Shown here one piece after another: positions 24,490 through 36,239 of a stretch of DNA of 64,000 nucleotides. Each line of letters starts with the position of its first letter. Positions within the stretch are counted from its first letter, which is position 1. Source of the DNA: Sequoia sempervirens (taxonomy: Eukaryota > Streptophyta > Pinopsida > Cupressales > Cupressaceae); NCBI GenBank assembly GCA_007258455.2, contig VDFB02270651.1, positions 698,116,217 through 698,180,216 of the forward strand, in the 5' to 3' direction. The notes under the pieces were generated by a model. The model worked only from the letters and a program-made list of their open reading frames with translations. It made no database searches and was not told where the DNA came from. A program made the position numbers and the translations under genes.

Positions 24490-24770
24490 TTATTGATCTC
24501 ATGATAGGTGATATTCAATGATTGATTGATTGATTGACCTCATGATAGGTGAGGATCAATGATAGATTGATGATTGACCTCATGATAGGCGAGGTTCATT
24601 GATAGATTGATTGATTGACCTCATGATAGGCGAGGATCAATGATAGATTGATGATTGACCTCATGATAGGTGGGGATCAATAATAGAATGATGTTTGACC
24701 TCATGATAGGTGAGGATCAATGATAAGTTGATGTCTGACCTCATGATAGGCAAGGTTCAATGATAGTCAC
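24490..24770. repeat. 40-bp minisatellite, about 7 units, first copy
   Basis: Units of GACCTCATGATAGGnGAGGnTCAnTGATAGATTGATT, with CTCATGATAGG recurring about every 40 bases. No unique spacers lie between units. Confidence 0.85.
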
Positions 24771-25434
24771 TCACGATATTTGATCAAAGTCTCACTAGAG
24801 CTGATTAGATTGATGGTCTGATTGATTTTTGATTGATTGATAATATTGTTGATTTGCAATATGTTATGATCATAGGAGGATTTTAGAGTTCTTCCCAAAG
24901 ACATGGGACATGATTTCACAAAAAAAAAGTATTAAATTTGTTTATTTAATTTAGATGAAATAATAGAAGAATTAGATAATTAAATAAAGCAAATTATTAA
25001 ATAAATGTTTATTTAATTTAAATAGAATTATATGATAAAGATATAAGAGTTTAAATGTGAACTATATAAATAAATAATTTTATTTCTTTAATAGTAGATG
25101 AATTAAAGGAGTCAATTAATCAATTAAATCATATATAAATAAATAATTTATTTATTTGATTTTCAGGTGATGATGAATATATGCCCCCTCATGAGATAAA
25201 TCAATTAATTTTTTGATTTTTTTGGATTTTTTTAAATTTTTATGATTTCTGATGATTTGATAAAGATTTTCAATTTCACTGATGCAAAATCGATTTGTCT
25301 CCCGATAAAGAATATTGATTCTGCCAGTTGATTAAATGTTGCCCTACTTTTCCTCCTTGTGTTTGATGATTTTTGATCATGTCAGCCTTTGATTTGATAT
25401 TGATTGATGATCCTGATAGATTAGAAGATTATTG

Positions 25435-25710
25435 ATCTCATGATAGGTGATATTCAATGATTGATTGATTGATTGACCTCATGATAGGTGAGGATCAATG
25501 ATATATTGATGATTGACCTCATGATAGATGAGGTTCATTGATAGATTGATTGATTGACCTCATGATAGGAGAGGATCAATGATAGATTGATGATTGACCT
25601 CATGATAGGCGGGGATCAATAATAGAATGATGTTTGACCTCATGATAGGCGAGGATCAATGATAGGTTGATGTCTGACCTCATGATAGGCAAGGTTCAAT
25701 GATAGTCACT
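25435..25710. repeat. 40-bp minisatellite, about 7 units, second copy
   Basis: The same array as at 24490-24770, carried along in the 940-bp duplication. Unit order is the same, with a few substitutions such as GATAGATGAGG. Confidence 0.85.
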
Positions 25711-25859
25711 CACGATATTTGATCAAAGTATCACTAGAGCCGATTAGATTGATGGGCTGATTGATTTTTGATTGATTGATAATATTGTTGATTTGCAATA
25801 TGTTATGATCATAGGAGGATTTTAGAGTTCTTCCCAAAGACATGGGACATGATTTCACA

Positions 25860-28186
25860 TTTGGTACAGGTTGATATAGATATCATTAGTTGATGTGGTT
25901 TATCAGCTTTGATTGATATGCCCTAGTATAGGATTGATTAATGTACTAAAACTTGATGATGTACACTTATTCAGTTAGAGATTTTATGATTGCTCTATCA
26001 TGTTATTGATTCACTAGCCTTGGAAAATATATAGTGCAGATGCAAAACTAATATGAATGCAATCTAATTTAACCATACAAATCTACATATGCAAATGTTG
26101 TCATCTTAATAATCCATTTATCATGCTTTTATCATCATTGAGCCTTTAAAATGTTGAAAGTGAGTACAAGCATCGATGGTATGAGTTAGACCATGATGAC
26201 CAGAGTACTACTTTCATGATTTTTGATATTGCAAGTGAACACAAGAATCTAGGTATAATTAAACTGAGATGACCTGAGCATTTCTTATGTAAACAGACAA
26301 GAATCAATCACTTTCCTATGTGAATTCTGAATGTCATCAGTGATACTTGGTAGAGCACGTCTCTCGACAATTCACACAATAATAATGACCAACTCATAGA
26401 CAACAACCAAAGAAAATACCATTCTCCTTCCTAGCTCCTCTAGTTGAATACATCATCAAGTTGCTCCAAATAAATGATAACAAAAATCAAAGTACAACAT
26501 TTGAACATTCAAGCTAAAGTGATAAAATCATGATTCAAAAGAATATCATCCATCTAAAGTTGTTTTGATTGATTTGATTTCAGTTGTTTGATATGGATGG
26601 TTGATTTTATGAAATGTTTTGATGTTTGATGTATGTTCAATGTTGAGTTTCCCTATGATCATTGTGTTTTCTTTGTTGTCATATTGTTGTTTTTCCATTT
26701 GATTAAGCTCAAAGTTTATTGCCCCCAAGCTAGGGTGAGACATGTCCACATTGCCAGGATATGTACATGAGGTTTTCTTTTCAATGAAAAGAAAAATGAT
26801 GGAAAAAGTGAATGACTAAGACATGCATCTAATAGATGGAAAAGCTATTTTAAATCACAAGTAGCACCTATTTACAAGTTTTCACTACATTTTTTTATTG
26901 CACTTTTTTAGATTTTATGATTTTTTTGTATTTTTGTATTTTCTTGTTTTTTGGTATTTTTTGTTTTCTTGATTTTTTTTGTATTTTTGTATTTTTTGTT
27001 TTCTTGATTTTTTTTTTGTATTTTTTTAGGATATTTAAGATGAAATAAGATGATATGACTGATTGAAGGAACAAGATGCCCCACAATATGGGTATTGCAA
27101 CCATGGATAAATGATAGATCAAAATGAAAGATTCACTGCAAAACATGTCACACAAGCAACATATCTCTTGTCAAAAGATGATAATGGTTGATTGATTAAG
27201 ATGCTAGGAATGATTGATTCCATAAGGCATGGTGATGATAAGTACTTAGGATCACTAATTTCCTCTAAGTATGATAAGATTGATGATTCTTGATGATTGA
27301 TTGACAAAAGATATGAGGATTGGATAATGTTTTATAGTTAGGCTCAAATATGATTTACATGATAAGATTCAAGGTTGCAAAGGGACATGATGACATGGAT
27401 TTTGATAAGCTAGGAGATATGGAATGGAAGAAAGCAAGGATAAAAATAATTAATGGGATGATCAAGATCAACTAGATAAGATACAGACACAAGGCCCAAG
27501 TATTTTGCCCCTATTCCTCATCAAGACCGAGGAAAGGAAGAAAGGATGTATTTAGTAAGAATGATGGAATATGGATAAGATGAAAGATATGGTATGGAAG
27601 ATATGGATAAAGTGTATAGGATAAGATATATGATGTTCAAGAAGATCCTTAACCTTGTCAAGATCAAAAGGTGGAAATGTAAGGAATGAGCATAGAAAGG
27701 ATAATGACCATGAATGATTAGATGGATGAAACTTATCCCTAAGTGTAGAGTGTAAGAGGAATATGGAAGATAGGATATGGATGATAGGGAGATGGAGGAA
27801 GGACTTAAGCATCAAGTTTCACAACCAAATACCCCTCTAATAAACCATGGCAATGGGAATTAGAATCCTAAATGTTGGCAGATTAATGATATGATGGAAG
27901 AATCTAAGGACTTATGAAAAGGTTTGGATTAAAGGAGAATGATGGGGGATGAATGTTGGATAATGGATAGAAGGTTGGAAGGCCTATTGATGGATATATG
28001 GAAAGGATGGCAAGATCAATGTTGGCACACACCTTGAAGGGTGGTGGAGTGATGGAGGAAAAATGTATTTGGAAGGTGATAGGTTATTTGATGGAAAATT
28101 GGAGGAATCTTTTGGATTAGAAAATTTGGATGCCAATTTAGATTTTATTGCTTCTATGAGACTTGTAAGAATCCACATGACTTTTG
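25860..28186. other. Element A internal region, non-coding
   Basis: No supported gene. Short TGATTGATTGA words continue, and 26893-27028 is a T-rich low-complexity tract of TTTTTGTATTTTTTG type. Minus-strand ORFs here are lysine-rich translations of that tract. Confidence 0.45.
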
Positions 28187-28400
28187 ACTTTGATTTTTTC
28201 TTTGTGGGTCTTTGTGGCCTTTGACATTTTTTTTATTTATTTATGGACCTTTGTGGTCTTTGAAAATTTCCTTTTTGCTTTGATGGGCCTTTGTGACCTT
28301 TTGAAATTTTATTTTGATTTATGGACCTTTGTGGTCTTTTATATTTTTTCTTTGATGGGCCTTTGTGGCCTTTTAGATTTTTCTTTTGAATTTGGATCAA
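28187..28400. repeat. 55-60 bp tandem repeat inside the element A ORF
   Basis: Plus-strand words ATGGGCCTTTGTGGCCTTT and ATGGACCTTTGTGGTCTTT alternate about four times. On the minus strand they encode repeated KGHKGPSK and RPQRSINK peptides at the C-terminus of the element A ORF. Confidence 0.75.
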
Positions 28401-30120
28401 ATTTTCTTTTACTTTTGCATGTCTCTTCGAGGAGACATGCTGATCCTTTGATACATGTAGATTTTGATATAGAAGATTTTGATATTTGGCACCCAAATTT
28501 CTTTCAAGAGCAATGGGAGGGGTGGATTGAGATGAATCATATGGAGGTATTATGGATGAGTTAATGTGGGTAGAATTTTGAAAGGGCATCAAGGATGTGT
28601 GCCTTTTTTGTTCTTGAGAAATAGGATATGGACCTAGGATAGAGGGAAGGTTTGATGGACTAGGATGAGAACCTAGGATAGATGGAATGTTTGATGAACT
28701 ATAATGAGGACCTAGGATAGATGGAAGGTTTGATGAACTAGGACACTTAGGAATATAATCAAGGCCATGGTGATATGGGTTTCTTTGAACAGAAAGGGGC
28801 TCTAGGATACCTTGTTCATGAAGGCCTAATCCTTTTCCTTTGTAATTCATACTTTGACACATTCATTTACTAATGGGATATGTATTGTTTGTGAAACAAG
28901 ATGTGAGTCCATTTTGGGGAGGATATGACATGGATGAGAGGATAGGTGTTTGAAGTAAACCAGAATGGATAAAGGTGGAGGATCCCAATTTATAGATGTG
29001 GGGTTCGTGGATAGCTTGATTAGGTGTGATAGGCTCTTGACATGGGGATGATGGGGTGTTTTGATCTTGACTTGGAAAAGGATCATGAGGTGTAGGAGAG
29101 GAAGTAGCTTTCCCTTTATTAAGTATGGAATCATTATGAAGTGGTATGAAAGGCATATCTTGATCATGAGGAGGATAAACATCTTCATGGGATGAAAGGG
29201 TATCCTTGAATGGAAGCATATCTTGATCTTGATGAGGAAGGGAATCATGAGATTTTGTAGAAAGCATGTCTTGATCATCAGTTGGTAAGAAATCATTAGA
29301 CAGGATGGAAGAACTATCATGCTCTTGTGATGCAATAGAATCATGAGATGGTATGGATTGATTAGATGATGTGGAAGAAGAACTTGGAAGGATACTTGTC
29401 TCTTGAGATGGAAGAGAATTATTTTGGATGAAAAGTGAAAGGAGGGGATCACCATAAGATTCTTGAGAAATGGGATCTTGATCAGAGATTGGAAGAATAT
29501 GTGGAATTTTGATATCATTGGATGGAGTGGAAAGAATATTTTAATCTTGATGTGTAGGGGAGTCTATGCTAGCATGCTTTGGATTGATAGATTGACATGA
29601 ATCATTAGATGTTGAAGATATGATAGAAGAGGATGATTGGATGGAATTGTTAACTTGAGTGAAAGAATCTTGATGTTTATTTTGGCTTATGGTGGATGGA
29701 GATAAATGCATGACATGATAGGATTGCTCAATATCATTTGTGTTTGAGGACTTAGATTTGGGCTTATTGAACTTTTACAAAAATTCAAAGACATTGAAAT
29801 TGGATGATGTAGTTTTTGGTGAAGAATGTCTCATGTTCATTGTTTGGTTTCTTTCTGTGGTTTTTCTTTGTATGTCTTGGAGTCATTGTTGAAGGTTTTT
29901 CATCTAATGAGTGAAAGCATTCAATTGATCCTGATATATTTCAGCCATGGTGGTTTGAGTTTTAATTTCCTTTTATTGAAATTTTAGTCTTCGTGACCTT
30001 GTTAAAATGGACACACGAACATTATTGTTTTCAATAAAATTTTGATCTTAGTTTGGTATAGTGTCAAGGATATTAACTAAGTTGAATAGAATGATAAATT
30101 CTATTGATGAGACTAAGTTA
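28233..30120 (-). pseudogene. Element A low-complexity ORF (Ser/Pro/Gln/Asp/His-rich), broken by stops
   Basis: One minus-strand frame can be followed for about 630 codons with only a handful of stops. One is TGA at 28863-28865, immediately followed in frame by ATG. Another is TAA near 29543. Three lie near 29765-29905. A likely internal start is MAEIYQDQLNAF near 29949, followed by a short Gln-rich helical stretch. The middle repeats HDSLPxQDQDMLP-like units. Then come three SNLPSILGPH-type units (28640-28740) and the basic GHKGPSK/RPQRSINK repeats. I recognise no domain. It may be a gag-like or accessory protein of a non-autonomous retroelement. Confidence 0.45.
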
Positions 30121-30409
30121 AAATATGATTATTTTGCTTCGTTTCGTGATTGTAGGATGACAAAATATTCATAAAGAAACTTAACTTAATAACCAAGAAT
30201 TGTGTTTGATGATGAGGCACTTTAAAATTGTAAGATCTTGGTTTAATTTGAGAGAGTTTGTCTTGTAAGGTCCTATTTTTCCAAGTTTAAGACACTGGTT
30301 GGATTGAGAATTTTTTTTTGTTCTGACAAAGATCTAATTTCTGATGTCAACAGTTTGATAGGAGTTTAAAATAGCTCTCTAGTTTTTTGTTTTGTGGATG
30401 TGCTATAAT

Positions 30410-30740
30410 AGACCTCAGATGCGTTAAAACCGAATGTGGTTGCATTGCAAGATAGGGTGTATGCGCTATCAGACAGGGTAGATGTGCTGTAAAATAAGGT
30501 GTATGTGTTGTCAGATTGGGCACATGCGTTGACAGACTGGGTAAATGTGCTGATAGACTGGGTAGATGCACTGAAACAGAGTTTAAATGTGTTGATATTC
30601 TAGGTAAATGTGTTGATAGACTGGGTGTAGATGCACTAAAAAATTGGACAGATGCACTGAAACAAAGTTTTGATGTGTCATTTAAAATAGGTAGATGTGC
30701 TAAAAGACTGGGTAGATGCGCTAAAATAGAGTGTAAATGC
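30410..30740. repeat. 24-bp minisatellite (GTAGATGCGCTGAAAGACTGG type)
   Basis: Degenerate units of about 20-24 bases, each with GATG(C/T)(A/G)CT and often AGACTGGGTA. A related but more decayed array lies at 49090-49370 (GATGCACCAAAACAATAGTT). In both frames it gives repetitive peptides, such as an (AHLPSLST)n series on the minus strand, which I regard as a by-product. Confidence 0.75.
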
Positions 30741-31497
30741 ACTAGTCTAGGAGTTGTCAGTATTTTCACAGTCCTACCTGGTTGTTCTACTTTTTCTCAA
30801 TAAAAATATTAATTCCAGGTTGTAATTTTCTGGCCAAATGAATATTTTGGAAATGTGTTTTTTTTGTAAATATTGGAATTTGATGATCTAATTGGATGAT
30901 ACTTTTGAAAATAACTTCACACAAAAGCCAAATTGTAAATAGTTATTTCAGATTCTATTTATTAAACATGTAGTAAGTATTCTAGAATCAAGTCTGATTC
31001 TTGCAATTTCCACGGGTTTGACAAAAATAAAGATAGTTCAAGCACTTTTCTAATTGTCAAGTAGGTCACTTAGAATATCACAACCCACAACTTGCAACTA
31101 TATTATCTCACACAACCCTGTCACCTCTTGAGGGCACCCATGTTTTTGCCTTTCCCGAGTCTTAACCAAAGTTGAATCCTCAACTTTTGGCCAGGGTCTC
31201 TGATAGTTATATGGTGAGTGTCTTGGGGGCATATTCTTCCCTCCCCTTGCACCATGATATAGAAAGTGTTTAGAAACTAACACAATTAGATTCTACACTA
31301 AAGTTCTTAGAAAGGGTATCCGTTTGGAGCAGAAAATGATAAACTCCCTCAAGAGACCTCCCAATCTTTTGAACAAAGATTTTGGGTATGGTTATCTTGC
31401 ACACTTCCATTGAATTGTGGGTTTCCCAAAATTCACTTTTGATTAGAGTGGTTTGGAAAACCTAGCTTTGTTTGTTCCCACTTAGGTCATTCTCGTA
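30741..31497. other. Element A internal sequence left of element B
   Basis: No supported gene. This segment was once continuous with 48745-49449; removing B and one GGGTG copy joins them. Confidence 0.5.
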
Positions 31498-31502
31498 GGG
31501 TG

Positions 31503-33628
31503 TGTTAGTTCTCAAAAATGCAGGTTTGAACCATGAAAGGTTGCCAAGCTTTCACAATGTTTCAGGGTAATAGACAAGGCCAAGTGAATTGAACCTTCTA
31601 CTCTTCAAGTGCTGCTAGACCTAGGCGGGTGTACCTAAATGAAATGAAGCAGACATAATGTACTTGTCTTTCTTGAAATGTTTTTCCCACAATGGCAGAT
31701 GTGAGTGGACAAATAAAACTAAATTTGGTATAGATTGTATAGCAATATTTTAAAACTAAATCCTAATATGCTCAGTTAACAAATGTAAAGAAAATGAATG
31801 AATCTAAATGGTGAAATGCAGAGACTAGTGCCTTATTGGGTATGCAGAGTCAAATGAAATAGCAATGGGCAACCTCTTTCTGGAAAACACTCAAATTGTT
31901 GGCATACATTTTTTTTATAACTCGTATAAACATGCAAGGCTATGATTGCTAAGCTCTTCTTAATAATCCATATGAATTTCCCTATTTACTGTAATCATTC
32001 AAAAGGATTTAATATTTTCTTGAAAGAACCAATCAATTAACCACACAGATACAACAAATGTGCACTAAAAAATTGAATATAAACTTGTTATACCAATTTA
32101 AACAACCAAAAAGCATCAATCTTGGAGACAACTTAGTAATACTTTCGATAAACACAACAGACAATTGACACCAGAAATAAGCAGCCGCATCAACTGATTT
32201 TCATTGAAATTTCCATTTGAAATCATGCATCATAGTCTCTGATCTAAAAATTTTATTCTACTATATCCATTTCTCATCTATCTACCGTCTAATCTACTAT
32301 ATCATTATATGTTCATTTACAATCGTAAATGGACATTTATACATTTTCACTTGAAAAGACACATCGCTTCACATTCCATGTCGGTGGGCAACTGTATTCG
32401 AACTTCAATTAACAATCTTTGAGACATTCACTGAGACATCCCATAGTTATGCCAAAGTCCAAAGTCCTATTGACAGATATCCCTTTGATCCTTTTGTTTC
32501 GCTATGACCCATGGAGTCAGGAAGACATCTCACAGATCACACTATGTTTTACCGATATCCTTCCGTAGTATCCTTTTGGTCACTGAGACATAAACACACT
32601 CTCACCAATGAAACCACATTTTGGCATGACCTTCAAGTTTCTCACCGATGAAAATGATCTTACTGATGAAATAAATTTCATTAGCAAGACTATGAATCTT
32701 CGAAAAGACTCATACCGATGCCAAATGTCTTGCTGAACCTGTTCCTCCAGAGTACTCTATTCGGTAGGACTCTTCCCAAAGTATTCTATCGGCGTGACTT
32801 ATAGGTCAGCAGGACTTCATGAATTCCTCCTGACAGTTCTTTGATATAATCCCTCCACTGTGTCGACAAGACCAAACACCTTTGGTAAGACTTTACTCCA
32901 ATGCACTTTAGTCTTACCAATATGCATATCCTCATCAGTGTAATATTAGGGTCGCTGTGACAAATATCATTCTCACACCGATGCAACAAAATGTCGGCAT
33001 GACAAAATGGGTCGGCAAGACTGTCTAACCTTACCCTAACAACCCTTGATAGGATTCCCCTGCACATGTCAGCGAGACCGGAGGTACTCGCCAAGACCTC
33101 ATTCCAATATACTTTAGTCTTACCAAAGTGTATATACTTATCGCTGTGACATTTGAGTTGGCGAGACTACGTAGCTTCCTCCTGATAGCCATATGATGGA
33201 ATCCTTTTACGCTTTATCAGCAAGACCCGATGCTTTCAATAAGACATTACTCTGATAGTCTTTTGTTTAACCGATACATCATTCCACGCGCTGGTCGGTG
33301 AGACATATATGAGTTCACTATGACTAATCCTGATAGAATTCTCTTGCCGATATGATCTTTCTGTCACTGAAACAAAAGATGTGTCCTATCAATAATCTAT
33401 AACAAGTATACATTAGTGAAAAATATAGGTCGGGGAGACCTTAACCCTATCTTGCCGATATGGGTAATATAATGAAATATCAAGGACTAGATGAATTCTA
33501 ATGGATCATATGAAAAAATATGAGCATGACACCATGAGGAAGGAATTTTATGCTTATGATGGGGACTTATTTTGGAAACTCATGAATGCAATTGACTGTA
33601 AAATATTCAAAATTTTATAATTCTAATA
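31503..33628 (-). repeat. Element B 3' LTR
   Basis: Matches 46619-48744 throughout. It contains many copies of a short word (GTCGGnGAGAC, GCTGTGACA, TCTTACCGATA) in a roughly 200-bp quasi-tandem arrangement between 32500 and 33450. For example, CTTTAGTCTTACCAA recurs at 32908 and 33110. Confidence 0.92.
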
Positions 33629-34081
33629 GTGGCTTGGTCTGGGGATGAATGGTTGTGAGATCATTGCAAGGATCTATATTTCTAGGTGAGCAGACCAAAC
33701 TCAAGGTGATGGATGATGTGAGCAAGATGGAATGAATGGAAATGAAAGTGACCCTACACTACTATACATGGAAAAATTATTTTGAAAGAAGGAAAATCAG
33801 GATTGTCCATGTATTGGAAAGTCCTGTTCCTTTTATTTCCTAAACTACTGTGCATGGAAGATAGAATTTTGAGAGGATTTTTGAGGATTGTCCATGCACT
33901 GGCAACCCTTAATCCTTTGTATTGTTCAAGAGAAAAAATGCTTCATAAATTTCCCATGTACAAGAAATTCTTGATCTTCACCAGCCATATTCTATAGATA
34001 GTATGAATCTTCACCTCTCTTTCCAACAACTACAAAAGGTCCCAGCCACAAGGCTTCAAACTTCCCATGCTTTCCCTTCTC
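33629..34081 (-). other. Element B region between integrase and 3' LTR
   Basis: No recognisable domain, and no clear polypurine tract directly beside the LTR on the minus strand. Probably the integrase tail and untranslated 3' sequence. Confidence 0.4.
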
Positions 34082-35250
34082 CTAGCACCTTGCATTCCAC
34101 ATCAATACCAAATCACTTTCTCCAAATTTTCTATCCTTCACCTTTTTATCAAATAGATACTTCATTTGTGTTTGTAACTTCATGTTTTGGTTTTGGGCAA
34201 CTCTCCTTATTTCATCAAGTTCAGCTAGTTGCTCCATTCTTTCCTTCATAGGTTCTAGAATATCCAAATCTTCCTGAAGGACAAACTTGTAGACTAGTAA
34301 CAAATTATGCAAAGGCATCCTAGCCTATGTCCCATACACCAATTCAAATGGATATTTTCCAATTGCCTTTTTTACTATAATCCTATCAGCCCAAACAACC
34401 AGTTTTAATTTTGAATCCCAAGCTTTCTTGTTTTGACCTAACATCCTCCTTATAATCTCCAGAAGACTCTTATTGCTAGACTCTGCTTGACCATTAGCTT
34501 GTGGATGGTTAGGGGCTACATAAGAAATGGTAATGCCATATGTGCTACAAAAATTTCTGAATTCATCTGATCTGAAACACATCCCATTGTCAGTGATCAA
34601 TCTTATTGGTGTACCAAATCTGGTAATGATGTTGTCCATTAGAAAATTTGTCACAACTCTACTTGTAGCCTATTTAGTTGGGATTGCTTCAACCCATTTA
34701 GTAAAATAATCAATGGCCACCAATATCCACCTATGTCCACCACTTGATTTTTCTTGTACCTCTCCAATGAAATCAATTCCCCATTGATGAAAAGGGGCAT
34801 CATCCTACAAGGGTCGAAGTGGAAAAGCTCCCTGATACTTCAGTTTTCTAGAGAATTTCTGCCAGGCTTCACATTTTCTTACATATGTAAAAGAGTCATT
34901 AAAAACCTTTGGCTAGTAGTAACCTGCCCTAAGAATTTTATGCGCAGTTGTTGTTGTTGAGTAATGTCCTCCATAAACCCCTTCATGCATTTCACTTAAG
35001 AAATGCCTGGCCTGTGATTCATCTAGACATAATAATAGTATACCATCCCTGTTCTTTCAAAAACAGATCTCCATCCATGAAAACATACCTAGGCGCCTGC
35101 AACTTCAGAGTTCTTTTCTGGCTATCACTCAATCCCTCTGGACACTTCGTGTATTTAAGATAATGCATGATATCTATATACCATGGAGTATGCTCAATAC
35201 TCACAATTGCAGTCTCTTCTTCTACATTGCAAATTCGATTTGCTTCAATA
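34082..35250 (-). pseudogene. Element B integrase
   Basis: Minus-strand integrase in two to three frames. Near 34990-34870 are parts of the HHCC finger (MHEG...GGHYS, then C..W). The core follows with HQWGIDFIGEVQ near 34785, TKWVEAIPTK near 34690, LITDNGMCFRSDEF (second catalytic D, 34600), HPQANGQAESSNKSLLEI (catalytic E, 34490) and FELVYGT (34330). A C-terminal part, 34318-34082, has VLQEDLDILEPMKERMEQL and GESDLVLMW, as in plant Tat integrases. It inserts the cDNA into the genome. Several stops interrupt the region 34700-35010. Confidence 0.8.
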
Positions 35251-35434
35251 TTCACCTCTGCCATCAACTTAGCTAAGCCCTGACCTCTTACCAGTTTAGT
35301 AATTTGTATCTCCATATCGAATTCTTGGATTTTGTTAATCCATCTGCATCTTTTTCCTATTACTTTATATTGTGTTATAATATCTTTGACAACTGCATGA
35401 GCGACGTAAGCAACCACCTTTGCTCCAACAAGAT
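35250..35434 (-). pseudogene. Element B RNase H, C-terminal part, cut off by element C
   Basis: Downstream half of the RT-linked RNase H, beginning at the AAGAT duplication. GAKVVAYVAHAVVKDI leads into RCRWINKIQEFDMEI and TKLVRGQGLAKLMAE, the standard end of plant Tat RNase H. The upstream half is at 41553-41735. The insertion point falls just after the residues FRPY. Confidence 0.8.
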
Positions 35435-36141
35435 TGATGCAGGAGCATCTAGTGGTGTAAGGGCAATCTTGCATCACCCAAAAATAGTTAAATTTCAAGT
35501 TTCTCAATTTTTAGATATTTTTGCATTTTTGGATACCCTTTTCGTCATAAATAAATTCCCAATTTATGGTTTTTATTTTCTATTCTTGGGTTGAAAGATA
35601 TTGCAGTTTTAGTTTCCCAGATTTGCACCTGAAAATCTTCCGAATGAGATTTGAGGCACTTAGAGTTTCCATAATGGCCCCGAAACTTGCCAAAATTGCC
35701 ATAGAAAATTTTAATCACGTTATTGACTTTGAGACCTTTCCAATGGTTCAAACGGTTTGCAAATCAGAGTCCCAGATCAAAAGCTATGGCCCTAGGAAGT
35801 TGGCGCACTTTCTAGAAGATACAATTACAAATGCTCTTTTGAAATTTGAACTTCATGTTGTAAATTTTTGGTGCCAAACCACCTAAACTCAAATTTGAAT
35901 GTTATTTTGGCTCCAAACTAATGAGGAGCTCTATTTATGGGCGGGTTTCTAATTTTTGGGTAACTTTTTGGGGACAAACTCGCATATTGCGAAAGGGTTA
36001 TTCTGTAGCTTTCTGTAACTTGCATGTGTTGTAGAACTTGGGGATTTGAGATCCTCTGCATGTAAGAAGCTCCATTTTTGAATAATAAAATTATTCTCTT
36101 GTTTGTGGGTTATTTTCTAAGTCTCAAGGCTACCCTCATCA
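35435..36141 (+). repeat. Element C 5' LTR
   Basis: Begins TGATGCAGGAGCATC and ends CTACCCTCATCA. A promoter and AATAAAA-type signal (AATAATAAAATTATT near 36080) are plausible within it. Confidence 0.95.
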
Positions 36142-36143
36142 AG

Positions 36144-36155
36144 TGGTATCAGAGC
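36144..36155 (+). promoter_or_regulatory. Element C primer-binding site, initiator tRNA-Met
   Basis: TGGTATCAGAGC, the exact complement of the plant initiator tRNA-Met 3' end. Confidence 0.92.
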
Positions 36156-36239
36156 CAGGTTTTCTTGAGCATGTGGATAGATCGTGGATCGTGAGGCAGT
36201 TCACACTAGGACCATGGTTGTGGGTCGAGGTCAAGAAAG

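Larger units (their letters stand above)
23988..25859. repeat. 940-bp tandem duplication at the LTR/internal border of element A
   Basis: The block starting AGTATTAAATTTGTTTATTT at 23988 repeats from 24928, and both blocks end GACATGGGACATGATTTCACA (24920 and 25859). The duplicated unit includes the outer end of the LTR, the putative polypurine tract and the 40-bp minisatellite. A run of 8 A marks the junction. The copies differ by scattered substitutions, so the duplication is younger than most decay around it. Confidence 0.85.

Noticed and set aside
24490..25710. Regular 40-bp repeats that might suggest a CRISPR array
   Set aside because: There are no unique spacers, the units are contiguous and degenerate, and the context is a plant retroelement.
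26895..27155. Lysine-rich minus-strand ORF
   Set aside because: It comes from a T-rich low-complexity tract (26893-27028).
28847..29518. Minus-strand ORF of 223 codons rich in Leu, Ile and His
   Set aside because: It overlaps the better-supported Ser/Pro/Gln frame of element A and has no repeats of its own; a shadow frame.
30347..30769. Minus-strand ORF with an (AHLPSLST)n series as a repeat protein
   Set aside because: It is the translation of a 24-bp minisatellite; the plus strand is also partly open. No start context or domain supports a gene.
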